Of a DNA stretch of 64,000 nucleotides, positions 52,834-60,817 are shown piece by piece. Positions within the stretch are counted from its first letter, which is position 1, and the number at the start of each line of letters is the position of its first letter. The translations under genes were made by a program, and so were the position numbers. Source of the DNA: Paracholeplasma vituli (GTDB taxonomy: Bacteria; Bacillota_I; Bacilli_A; Acholeplasmatales; UBA5453); the NCBI RefSeq assembly GCF_025446935.1, contig NZ_JAOEGN010000008.1:18147-82146 (forward strand), in the 5' to 3' direction. Below the pieces are notes generated by a model. That model was not told the origin of the DNA and ran no database searches. It saw only the letters and a list, made by a program, of their open reading frames with translations.

Positions 52834-53541
52834 CTATTTGTTTTGTTCTTTTTTAAGTTCTTCTAATAATTCTTTTCTAATACGTTCTTTTTCAGCTTCT
52901 AACATGACTTCTTTATCGGTTGCATGTTTAGCTTCAATCTTTTCTTTGTTAACAGCAAGTAATGTCTTAGTTAAGACAAATCCTTGATACGCTAATAGTA
53001 ATACTACAGGTAAGATAACGAATAGTGCGAATCCTACTGGGGTTTGTAGGTAATTTATCGCCCCACCTAAACCATTGATATGACCAGTTCTAACCGCTTT
53101 AATGTTCGCGTAAGTCACAACTTCATATTGAATCCCCGTATTATCCCCACCAGGGACATATTGAGCAGATGCTGCGGCTTTGTCACCTTGAGTAACTACA
53201 TAGTTTTCAGATACATAGACTATTCTGTGAGTGTTAATTGCATTTAATGATGCATCAAAGAATGTAATAATATCGCCAATTTCAAGATGTTTCTTATCAT
53301 CTTCGTCAAGAATCTTGACAAAGACTAAAGCACCCTTATTAAAAGAATCACTTTCGGACCCTTCCATTGAGTCACTAAGAACTGGCAAGAAGCCCCTTCC
53401 CATAATATTAGCTATATCGCCTTCACGTTTAATACTCAAATTTGATATAGAAAATAGTAATAAAAGAAATATTAATCCATAAAACAGTACATTACCTGTT
53501 ATTTTTAAAGCCTTTTTAATATTGTTCTTAGGTTTATCCAC
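52834..53541 (-). CDS. SipW-type signal peptidase I (copy 2)
   Basis: From GTG 53541 the protein has 235 residues. It has an N-terminal membrane segment (about 16-34), the Ser motif LSDSMEG, a His in INTHRIV in place of the bacterial Lys, and Asp in TQGDKAA, then a second membrane segment (about 170-190) and a charged tail AEKERIRKELLEELKKEQNK. I prefer the GTG because AAGGGAG lies 9 bases before it; the ATG at 53574 has no ribosome site. It is the first gene of the block that ends with sipW copy 1. Confidence 0.85.
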   Translation of the reverse strand: MDKPKNNIKKALKITGNVLFYGLIFLLLLFSISNLSIKREGDIANIMGRGFLPVLSDSMEGSESDSFNKGALVFVKILDEDDKKHLEIGDIITFFDASLNAINTHRIVYVSENYVVTQGDKAAASAQYVPGGDNTGIQYEVVTYANIKAVRTGHINGLGGAINYLQTPVGFALFVILPVVLLLAYQGFVLTKTLLAVNKEKIEAKHATDKEVMLEAEKERIRKELLEELKKEQNK

Positions 53542-53651
53542 TAGACACATCTCCCTTTTAGACAACGTTTTCACTAATACAATTATATTATATTATTTGT
53601 CTAAAATCTAGTATCAATGAGATTATCGTGTAATTCATTCAATTAAAGATA

Positions 53652-53677
53652 AGGTTTGCATGTTTCCATGCAAACCT
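53652..53677 (-). terminator. perfect hairpin after the major surface-protein gene
   Basis: AGGTTTGCATG / CATGCAAACCT (11 bp, 4-nt loop). On the minus strand it is followed by TTATCTTTAATT, which is T-rich but not a clean run. It may terminate weakly or protect the 3' end of the mRNA. Confidence 0.6.
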
Positions 53678-53700
53678 CTGGTAATTATGTCTTTACTTAG

Positions 53701-54684
53701 TTAAGCAGTAAACTTCATTGATACACTTAGTGTTGTTGAGAAAATAGCATCGAATAAGTCAGCATCCCAACCTTCAATCCATACTCTTGCAATAATAGTT
53801 CCATTATAATATCCGGTACCACCGGTTTGTGCTAAGACAACTAAGTTTTGTGCAGTTCCAAGGTTTCCAACAGCGTCTAATTGTGTTGCGTCTTGAATAC
53901 TTGCTGTAGATCCATCAACTGGGGTTCCAGTCTTGACTGCATAATAACTAGCTGCACCAAACTGTTCACTAGTTGCATATGAAACGGCTGGTAATGCTGT
54001 TGAATTGTATTGAGTACCATTTGCGTATGCACTTTCTACAGCATCAACTGTACCACGTTGATATGTAAATGCAGGTGTTGCAGCTGCATTATCTGTTACA
54101 TTGATAAAGGAAACTCTTGCAGCAGTCCATGCTGCTACTTGCATTGTATTACCTGGTACTAATGCTTTCGCTTCAGCGAATGCAGCATTATTTGCTGCAA
54201 AGAATGGAATATCTACTGTCCAAGCTGTGCTTGAACCTGTAATTTGTAGTTGTGAAAGCTTAATTGTTTTTACTGCAGCAGATCTAAAGAATAGTTTGAA
54301 TTCAATATATCTACCATCAAGTGCTCCAGATGGTGTTAAAGCACCTAATGAATCTCTAACGTTCATAACTTTACCATTAGCTGATGTTACATCTTTAAGT
54401 GCTAATGATGATCCATACATTTCAGACAATCTTGCAGTGATTGCTGCTGAAGGAATTACTGTATACCATGTTGGAGCCTGTGAACCTGTAATGGTAGCTT
54501 CATTGCCTTCCCATGTACCTAGTGAAACTTCAATACCTTCACCTGCTGTAACATTTGCACTAAACTGACCAACGCTTGCAGCATTTTGAAGTGTGAACCA
54601 CGCGAAGGTTGATGTACCTAAAGCAATCACGACTAATGCCATCGTTACTACTGATAAAACTAATTTTTGAGTTAATTTTCTCAT
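53701..54684 (-). CDS. TasA/camelysin-like secreted surface protein (putative major subunit)
   Basis: The 327-residue protein has a signal peptide of the SipW-substrate type: RKLTQKLVLS, a hydrophobic helix, then GTSTFAWFTLQNAAS (about 23-37), resembling the GT-x-AYF cleavage region of TasA and CalY. The mature part is rich in Ala, Thr, Ser and Gly, low in Cys, as expected for beta-rich fibres. It ends with VWIEGWDADLFDAIFS, a signature shared with the next two upstream proteins. It is last in the riboswitch operon and its leader has an A-rich GGGG ribosome site. Confidence 0.75.
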   Translation of the reverse strand: MRKLTQKLVLSVVTMALVVIALGTSTFAWFTLQNAASVGQFSANVTAGEGIEVSLGTWEGNEATITGSQAPTWYTVIPSAAITARLSEMYGSSLALKDVTSANGKVMNVRDSLGALTPSGALDGRYIEFKLFFRSAAVKTIKLSQLQITGSSTAWTVDIPFFAANNAAFAEAKALVPGNTMQVAAWTAARVSFINVTDNAAATPAFTYQRGTVDAVESAYANGTQYNSTALPAVSYATSEQFGAASYYAVKTGTPVDGSTASIQDATQLDAVGNLGTAQNLVVLAQTGGTGYYNGTIIARVWIEGWDADLFDAIFSTTLSVSMKFTA

Positions 54685-54765
54685 TTTCTTTTTTCCCCTT
54701 TTTTGTTTGTTTTTTTATTTCAATTTTATGTCATATCAATTACGATTGTAATCAATTTGAACCCT

Positions 54766-55734
54766 TTAATCAATAGGTAATGCCCCTTGAAACTCGAATC
54801 TAAATAATAATGTATCCATATAGATCGCATCAAACGTATCTGCGTCCCAACCTTCAATCCAAATATTTAATAGAAATCTACCCAAATAGTAAGGTCGATT
54901 TTGATCATTAACTTGATCTGTTTCGACTAATTCTGCAACCTTCGAGTTTGAATCTAGCGGTTGATATGGGTTTCTTTCATCAAACAAGGATAGTCTTTCA
55001 ATGACAGGTTGTGGTTCAGTTGGTAAATTGAAGTGAATCAATTTAGCCTTACTGAGATAATCTAAACTACCATATGTCTTACCATAGCCCCTTTCAGGGT
55101 TTTCGGAAGGATCATATATGAATCGAGCAAGTTCACTGGTATCTCTTGTATCCAAGGGATTATCGGTTTTCATTTCGATTACTGAAACCCTAATTGCGTC
55201 TTTGGCATAATAGATTCTAGTTTCATTCTCGAACACTGTGTCGTTGGGTCCATATAAATACGTTATCGGACTCCTAAATGTTACACCGCGTGAAGTGACA
55301 TAGGTACCACGGTTTGGTGCACTTTCATAAGTAATGTTTGAACTGATATTATTGACTAGATAAACATGATTATATCGCGTCGTTGTTCTAACATATAGTT
55401 CTAAAGCTATATAGTTTTTATTCGGTATGCCCACAAATGTTAAATCAGATTCTAACAGTGGCAAGCGATTCCCAATAAAAGTGATGCCGTCTGTGGATGT
55501 TAAATCCAAAAGCTTAGCGTCGTTCCATATCTGATTGATCTGGGCCGTCGTGATTTCATTAGACCAGTTAATGCCGTCTAATGAAAATTCTAAGTTACTG
55601 TCTTGCTTCATGGAGATTTGGATGCCGTCAACCCGGTTGGTTTCCGCCATACTCACCCAAGCGAATGTTGCTGTTGTGAAGGTCAATGTGAGGAGGATCA
55701 TCGATAGCGTCGTAATGTAGATTTTCTTAATCAT
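54766..55734 (-). CDS. TasA/camelysin-like secreted surface protein (second member)
   Basis: The 322-residue protein starts MIKKIYITTLSMILLTLTF and TATFAWVSMAETN (about 20-32), again a SipW-type signal region. The mature domain is Asn- and Tyr-rich. The C-terminus has NIWIEGWDADTFDAIYMD, nearly identical in sequence to the one in the 53701 product, and at DNA level the 17-base run TCCCAACCTTCAATCCA is identical in both. It begins 4 bases after the stop of the 55739 gene. A minor subunit or anchor is likely. Confidence 0.72.
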   Translation of the reverse strand: MIKKIYITTLSMILLTLTFTTATFAWVSMAETNRVDGIQISMKQDSNLEFSLDGINWSNEITTAQINQIWNDAKLLDLTSTDGITFIGNRLPLLESDLTFVGIPNKNYIALELYVRTTTRYNHVYLVNNISSNITYESAPNRGTYVTSRGVTFRSPITYLYGPNDTVFENETRIYYAKDAIRVSVIEMKTDNPLDTRDTSELARFIYDPSENPERGYGKTYGSLDYLSKAKLIHFNLPTEPQPVIERLSLFDERNPYQPLDSNSKVAELVETDQVNDQNRPYYLGRFLLNIWIEGWDADTFDAIYMDTLLFRFEFQGALPID

Positions 55735-55738
55735 CGCA

Positions 55739-56476
55739 TTAAGCCGCGTTTCTGATTGAGAACTTCATATCAATTTTAATGCTACCGCGTTCCATATTTG
55801 GTGTTGTGTCATAACCTTCTATCCACATAAACACCGTAAACTTTAAAATGCTGTTGACTTGAAATTTATCCACGCTTTCGCTAATGATTGGGTCCCTTTG
55901 GTAATTACTACTTAAGAACATCTTAGCTTCAGGCATTCTTTCTGGATATTTATCAATTGGTGAATCCACAGGGTCAGGTTTCATATACATCGTTTGTGTT
56001 CTCGGTAAATCCGTGTCTACGCGTTGGACAATGATCATAATTCGAATGTACTCATCTAATGACAGCGTGACATCGTTGATGTTCACTGTATAGAGGAGGT
56101 TAATCATTTCGAACCCGACATTTCGGATGTAAAATGAATAGGCTACATAGTCCTCAGTTTTTTGAGTAAAGAGTCCGTTAGCATTGACTGCCCCTTCAAT
56201 ATCGATATGGTCGTACGTGGTTTCATTAGACTGTTCTTCAGGATCCACATATAACCGTGAAGTTCCTTTTTCAAACGACTTATCCGTTGACATCTGAATG
56301 CCTTTTTGAGTGGCTTCTTCATTCATCGAGATAACGAATGTCCCAGTCGATAAACCATAAAATGTGACAACCCCAAATCCGAGTGAAAGCAGACCTGATA
56401 TGATAACGCCTAGCGTTAAGAATCTAGCCGTCATTGTGGTTGTCTTCTTGATCCCAAGAACGGTTGAAAGTCTCAT
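55739..56476 (-). CDS. secreted surface protein with WIEGYD signature (first gene after riboswitch)
   Basis: The 245-residue protein has an N-terminal hydrophobic segment (about 17-37) and GLSTGTFVISMN following it, a weaker version of the SipW-type site. The mature part ends in TVFMWIEGYDTTPN and IKIDMKFSIRNAA, so it carries the family signature in shorter form. It is the first gene of the operon controlled by the c-di-GMP riboswitch. Function is inferred from company: surface fibre or its assembly factor. Confidence 0.65.
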   Translation of the reverse strand: MRLSTVLGIKKTTTMTARFLTLGVIISGLLSLGFGVVTFYGLSTGTFVISMNEEATQKGIQMSTDKSFEKGTSRLYVDPEEQSNETTYDHIDIEGAVNANGLFTQKTEDYVAYSFYIRNVGFEMINLLYTVNINDVTLSLDEYIRIMIIVQRVDTDLPRTQTMYMKPDPVDSPIDKYPERMPEAKMFLSSNYQRDPIISESVDKFQVNSILKFTVFMWIEGYDTTPNMERGSIKIDMKFSIRNAA

Positions 56477-56513
56477 ATCTCACACCCCTTGTTCATGACA
56501 TATACTTTAAGAT

Positions 56514-56551
56514 AACAAAAAGCCAGATGTCACGAAAAATGACAACTGGCT
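56514..56551 (-). terminator. riboswitch expression-platform terminator
   Basis: On the minus strand AGCCAGTTGTCA, loop, TGACATCTGGCT (one internal mismatch) and then TTTTG. The 5' arm overlaps the 3' end of the aptamer, so the two structures cannot form together. Confidence 0.85.
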
Positions 56552-56606
56552 ACCATTTATATAGGCCCTATAGCTTTGCGTCGCTAGATTTCTCTAGTTT
56601 TGCCTT
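56541..56606 (-). promoter_or_regulatory. class I cyclic di-GMP riboswitch (GEMM-I)
   Basis: Read on the minus strand, the leader holds AAGGCAAAAC, then the CTAGA-GAAA-TCTAG stem with the GNRA tetraloop, then GCGACGCAAAGC, TATAGGGCC and ATGGTAGCCAGTTGTC. These elements, in this order, are the GEMM consensus for c-di-GMP-I aptamers. The GGCAA segment can pair with TTGTC at the 3' end, closing the aptamer. That TTGTC is also in the 5' arm of the terminator. Ligand binding should therefore prevent termination (an ON switch). It controls the three surface-protein genes. Confidence 0.92.
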
Positions 56607-56636
56607 TAACATTATGTTAAATTTTATTACAACTCT

Positions 56637-56665
56637 ACTATACACCCATCAAAAATAAATGTCAA
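56637..56665 (-). promoter_or_regulatory. promoter of the riboswitch operon
   Basis: TTGACA (56665-56660), 17 bases, TATAGT (56642-56637) on the minus strand; transcription would start about 25 bases before the aptamer. Confidence 0.8.
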
Positions 56666-56684
56666 TAATTTTGTATGATTATTT

Positions 56685-58109
56685 TTATAAATCGATTAGT
56701 TTTGATAAATCGGTTTCTTTATAGTATGTTTTTAAATTCTCAAATGACATTGGGCGGGCAAAATAGAACCCTTGGACAATGTGAATATTATAGCCAGTAA
56801 TGGTTTGTAACATTTGTTGGTTCTCAATGCCTTCAGAAATAATTGTTTTTTGGTTCTTCTCAGCAAATTCAACCAATAAGGTCACAAATCTTGATTTAAC
56901 ATATGAATGTTCTTCGTTTAAGAACTCTTTGGACAACTTGATCGTATCAAGTGGCATCGTTTCGAGTTTCGCTAAGGTTGCGTAATCTAATCCAAAGCCA
57001 TCGACAGCGAACTGGAAGCCTAATGCTTTAAGTTGCGTGATGTTTTGTAAGACAACCCCATGGCGATCAAACAGTGCGAACTCGACGATTTCTAAGATGA
57101 TGTTTTCCGCATTCATCTTATACTTCTTTAATACACGTTGAAAATCAACCGCTAAGGTTTCATTCATCAATTGTTTCGGACTGATATTAAATGTGAACTT
57201 AATGTTCGATTTCGGGAAACTTTGTTTGAATTCATAATAACTCTTAATTAAGGATTCAAGCCCCCATAGACCTACCCAGTAAATATCACCGGACTGTTCC
57301 ATTATGTTGATGAACTTGAACGGGGATAACAACCCGTGTTCTGGGTGATTCCATCTTAACAAGGCTTCAACGCCATAGATTTCTTTGGTTTCGATGTTGA
57401 TGATTGGATGGTAATAAAGCAAGAATTCTTTTTTCGCAATCGCATTTTTAATTTGATAGTAGTAATCTAGGAATTCACTTTCGGTTTCGCTCATATCTTC
57501 ACTGTAAAGACGAATCGCGTTCCCACCGGTTTTCTTAACTGTATAGTTGGCTAATTTCAAGGAATTCATGAGTGCTTTGGTGTTTTCACCATGCATTGGG
57601 TAATAGGCAATAGAGATGGATGAAGTTAAGTTGACATCAGTAGAACCGAACAGTGTTATCGTTTCATTGATCTGTTCTTGAATTTTTCTCGCAAATTCAA
57701 CAGCATCAGATTGGTCAAATTCCATCGGCATGAACATTAAGAAGATATCACCTTCAAATTTCGAAGCTTTCACTTCTTTTGGTAAGGCACTACGTATACG
57801 TTTGGTAATCTTCTCAATAATTTTATTCGCTTCTTTTTCACCGAAGGCTTGAATGATTTCAGTAAAACGGTCGATATCGACATAAATGAGTGAGAACATG
57901 TTGTCCTTACCAATTTTGGAGATGTAGTTGGATATCATGCTATTCATAGCGGATCTAGAAATAATACCTTCAACTAAAATGGATTTTTCTTCTTTCCATT
58001 TTTGTTCAGCATATTTCCAGTTTACGTATAGAAAATAGGCGGCTACCGAGGTCGCAATCATCATAAACAACATGAGTATGACGGCCGTGGTTGGGGATAT
58101 ATTATCCAT
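56685..58109 (-). CDS. GGDEF-EAL protein with degenerate active sites
   Basis: The 474-residue protein has one N-terminal membrane segment (about 8-28), then a GGDEF-like domain (about 70-205) and an EAL-like domain (about 220-460). The GGDEF motif reads EGDIF, and the EAL domain keeps EALLRW but changes DDFG to DGFG and the following IKID to IKLS. Both activities are probably lost, so it may sense c-di-GMP or act as a partner. It is 4 bases downstream of an EAL gene with an intact signature and about 20 bases upstream of the riboswitch promoter. Confidence 0.85.
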   Translation of the reverse strand: MDNISPTTAVILMLFMMIATSVAAYFLYVNWKYAEQKWKEEKSILVEGIISRSAMNSMISNYISKIGKDNMFSLIYVDIDRFTEIIQAFGEKEANKIIEKITKRIRSALPKEVKASKFEGDIFLMFMPMEFDQSDAVEFARKIQEQINETITLFGSTDVNLTSSISIAYYPMHGENTKALMNSLKLANYTVKKTGGNAIRLYSEDMSETESEFLDYYYQIKNAIAKKEFLLYYHPIINIETKEIYGVEALLRWNHPEHGLLSPFKFINIMEQSGDIYWVGLWGLESLIKSYYEFKQSFPKSNIKFTFNISPKQLMNETLAVDFQRVLKKYKMNAENIILEIVEFALFDRHGVVLQNITQLKALGFQFAVDGFGLDYATLAKLETMPLDTIKLSKEFLNEEHSYVKSRFVTLLVEFAEKNQKTIISEGIENQQMLQTITGYNIHIVQGFYFARPMSFENLKTYYKETDLSKLIDL

Positions 58110-58113
58110 AGGG

Positions 58114-60651
58114 TTACCTCTTTCTTAAGAGTGATGCGGTTCTATCTATATTATATGCTTTTAATAGGGCAATTGCATCCTCATATTTCATGGCTTTACC
58201 TAAATAGAAGCCTTGAATGATGTCAGCGCCACTCTTTTGTAAAAACTTAAATTGTTTGTCATCCTCAACCCCTTCAGCAATAATTTCAAGGTCAAGGTTC
58301 TTAGCTAAGGATATAATCATATTAATAATCGCGCGCGAGTGTTTATCCGCAGTGGAGTGTTTGACGAACTCTTTATCAATTTTAATCGCGTTGATTGGCA
58401 GTTCTTTTAAGTATAAGAGAGAGCTATACCCTGTACCAAAGTCATCTAAGTGAATATCGAAGCCTTTGGATTGTAAAAGTTTGAGTTTTTCAATGATGAT
58501 ATCAAACGAGGTCATCAAGAAGGTTTCAGTGATTTCAATCGAAATCGAGTGTTCTTTCAATCCATATTGCTCAAAAGCATTGACAAGTTCACTTACGAAG
58601 CCGGCTTGTAATATTTGAACTGGAGATACGTTCATCGAAATCTTTATGTCATAGGATTCCAATTCTTTCGCTAATTTGAAAGTTTCATTCATAACGATAC
58701 GACCAATGTCGATAATCATGTTATTGTTTTCTGCAATCTCAATGAACTCAGAAGGGGAATCGAGTTTATATTTCGGGTTATCCCATCGTACTAAGGCTTC
58801 AAAGCCCACAATACGTTCTGAGTTTATGTGATATTGAGGCTGTAAGTACATGACAAATTCATGGTGTTCAATCCCTGCCATCATGTCGGTTTCAATGACT
58901 TGTCTTCTCGATAAACTTTGACCAAAAGTGACATCGTACACAACTGGTTTATTACTATGGAACGCGTCCGCACGTGTAAGCGCGAGAATCGTATTGTCAT
59001 AAACTTGGTCTTCATTGATTGAAACATAGGCGTCACTATCGATGTTAAATTGACCAATTCTAAATTGTAAGACAAACTTATTCTTATCGACATCAATTGG
59101 TTTTTCAAAAGCTTCTGCTAAACGGTCAGCCCAAGCATCGATATCGTCATAGCTTGATAAATTTTCAAATAAAATCCCGAAACGGTCAAAGGAAACGTGG
59201 TATAAAGAGGCTTGATACGTATTAAGCGTTTCTTTTACGGTTTTCGCTACATAGACTAAAACTTCACCGGAAAGTTTCTCACCGATGACTTTGGTGATAT
59301 CGCCATACTTAAAGATACCAAATATAACCAAAGCATTACGGTGTTTGAAGCGCTTAGGATCTTCAACAAGCGACTTCACATCCGCTTTCATATAGTTCAT
59401 ATTCGGCTCATTGGTGATGTTGTTATAAAACGCGATTTCTCGATGGTATTTATAGGTTTCTTCAAGTTTAGTAATATCATCCCCAACGAGTGCGTAGGTT
59501 AGTGCGTAACGAATCGGGATGAAACGGATGTAAACATCCCCACTTGGAATGCTGAATTTCGCAACAAATGGTTCTTGTTTTTTAACTTTTTCAATCGCTT
59601 CTGTACCGCCATCTCGGAGGTTAATATCTGCGACTACTTTATATTTTTTGTAGTTTTTGATTACACGTTTAAAACTAGCGTTATAATAGAAAATTTTACC
59701 TTTAGAGTTCACTTTTAGAATATAAGGCTTTACGTAATAGTGAATCAAACGGGCTGATTCGATATCTTCGGTTTTAGATTGGATGATGCGATAAACGGCG
59801 AACATACTAGACATGAATACAATCATGATGATGATGAACGCGAACATCAAGGTGTTGGATAAGAACGCCATCGAGTCTAAAAGATCATAATAGTTGATGA
59901 CTTGACCAAAATAGATGCCATCTCCAGCTTCAATGGATTGAAGTTTCGTATAAGCGAAGAAAGAGGGTTCATTGAAAATATTGTATTGACCTACACCAGA
60001 CATGGTATTTGTGGTATTCAGCGTGTTAAAGAACTTAGTGCGGTCGTCTTCACTGAATACCCCACCAAATGGTTTTGTGTTACGTTCTAACCCTTCATCA
60101 TAATAGGTATAGCCATCCTTATGGATGAGAACGTAACGATAATTTAAGACATTGTATGCACTTAAAATGGTATCAAAAAAAGCTTTCGCATCCACCAAAG
60201 AAACCACATTTTGGTAACTGAAAGCGACATAAGTCGTATCTTCTGTATAACCTTGTAATATTAAGGATAATGGGTAAATCGAAATATCTTGTTTGTAGTA
60301 AGTGTTTGAATCATAATCTGGTTTAAATAGATAATCTACACCATTAATTCGTAACCCCGTACCCGTGTTGAGTAAAACCAAATCATAACTTTGATCGGCT
60401 GTGAGTTCAACCACAGGGTCTAACCCGTCATCGACATAGTCATCGACCATGTCAACAAATGTTTCATACGTACGATTCAAAGTACCTTCGACACGAGCAG
60501 AAATCCCTAGATTGAACGTTTCAAAAGAGTCTTCAGCACGTGAAGATATGAAGTTTCGTGTAATCGAAATGTAAAAAAATACTAGGATAATCGATAACAC
60601 GAGAAACAGTGATGTAAATGTAGCGGCTAAACGAATTTTGTAGCGTCCCAT
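58114..60651 (-). CDS. membrane c-di-GMP phosphodiesterase (sensor-GGDEF-EAL)
   Basis: From ATG 60651 the protein has 845 residues: a membrane segment (about 10-32), an extracellular sensor domain of about 250 residues (Cache-like by position), a second membrane segment (near 285-305), a linker/PAS-like region, a degenerate GGDEF (FDRFG in place of GGDEF) and a C-terminal EAL domain. The EAL catalytic set is intact: EALVRW, MNVSPVQ, IEITE, LDDFGTGYSSL, IKIDKEFV and IAEGVE. It should hydrolyse c-di-GMP. I choose 60651 because GAGGT lies 10 bases before it and the longer frame lacks a site. A weak -10 TATACT lies at 60707-60702. Confidence 0.88.
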   Translation of the reverse strand: MGRYKIRLAATFTSLFLVLSIILVFFYISITRNFISSRAEDSFETFNLGISARVEGTLNRTYETFVDMVDDYVDDGLDPVVELTADQSYDLVLLNTGTGLRINGVDYLFKPDYDSNTYYKQDISIYPLSLILQGYTEDTTYVAFSYQNVVSLVDAKAFFDTILSAYNVLNYRYVLIHKDGYTYYDEGLERNTKPFGGVFSEDDRTKFFNTLNTTNTMSGVGQYNIFNEPSFFAYTKLQSIEAGDGIYFGQVINYYDLLDSMAFLSNTLMFAFIIIMIVFMSSMFAVYRIIQSKTEDIESARLIHYYVKPYILKVNSKGKIFYYNASFKRVIKNYKKYKVVADINLRDGGTEAIEKVKKQEPFVAKFSIPSGDVYIRFIPIRYALTYALVGDDITKLEETYKYHREIAFYNNITNEPNMNYMKADVKSLVEDPKRFKHRNALVIFGIFKYGDITKVIGEKLSGEVLVYVAKTVKETLNTYQASLYHVSFDRFGILFENLSSYDDIDAWADRLAEAFEKPIDVDKNKFVLQFRIGQFNIDSDAYVSINEDQVYDNTILALTRADAFHSNKPVVYDVTFGQSLSRRQVIETDMMAGIEHHEFVMYLQPQYHINSERIVGFEALVRWDNPKYKLDSPSEFIEIAENNNMIIDIGRIVMNETFKLAKELESYDIKISMNVSPVQILQAGFVSELVNAFEQYGLKEHSISIEITETFLMTSFDIIIEKLKLLQSKGFDIHLDDFGTGYSSLLYLKELPINAIKIDKEFVKHSTADKHSRAIINMIISLAKNLDLEIIAEGVEDDKQFKFLQKSGADIIQGFYLGKAMKYEDAIALLKAYNIDRTASLLRKR

Positions 60652-60764
60652 ATCGATGTTTACCTCGGACTTATAAAGCTTAGAATGAATTGTGATGGTT
60701 AAGTATAGACATACTTCAAAAAACATCCACTTGATGTCTTAGATGTATTATATATTTTATTATA

Positions 60765-60805
60765 TCATAAAAAAAAGCACTCGTTTATCCAAAAACGGTG
60801 CTTTT
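60765..60805 (-). terminator. terminator after the GH3 gene
   Basis: AAAAGCAC and GTGCTTTT pair with an inner GTTT/AAAC stem; the minus strand continues with a run of T. Confidence 0.82.
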
Positions 60806-60817
60806 AACAAAATTCAG

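Noticed and set aside
54685..54765. Separate promoter for the 53701 surface gene
   Set aside because: TAAAAT occurs but the best -35 at 17 bases matches only three of six positions. An independent promoter is possible but not supported.
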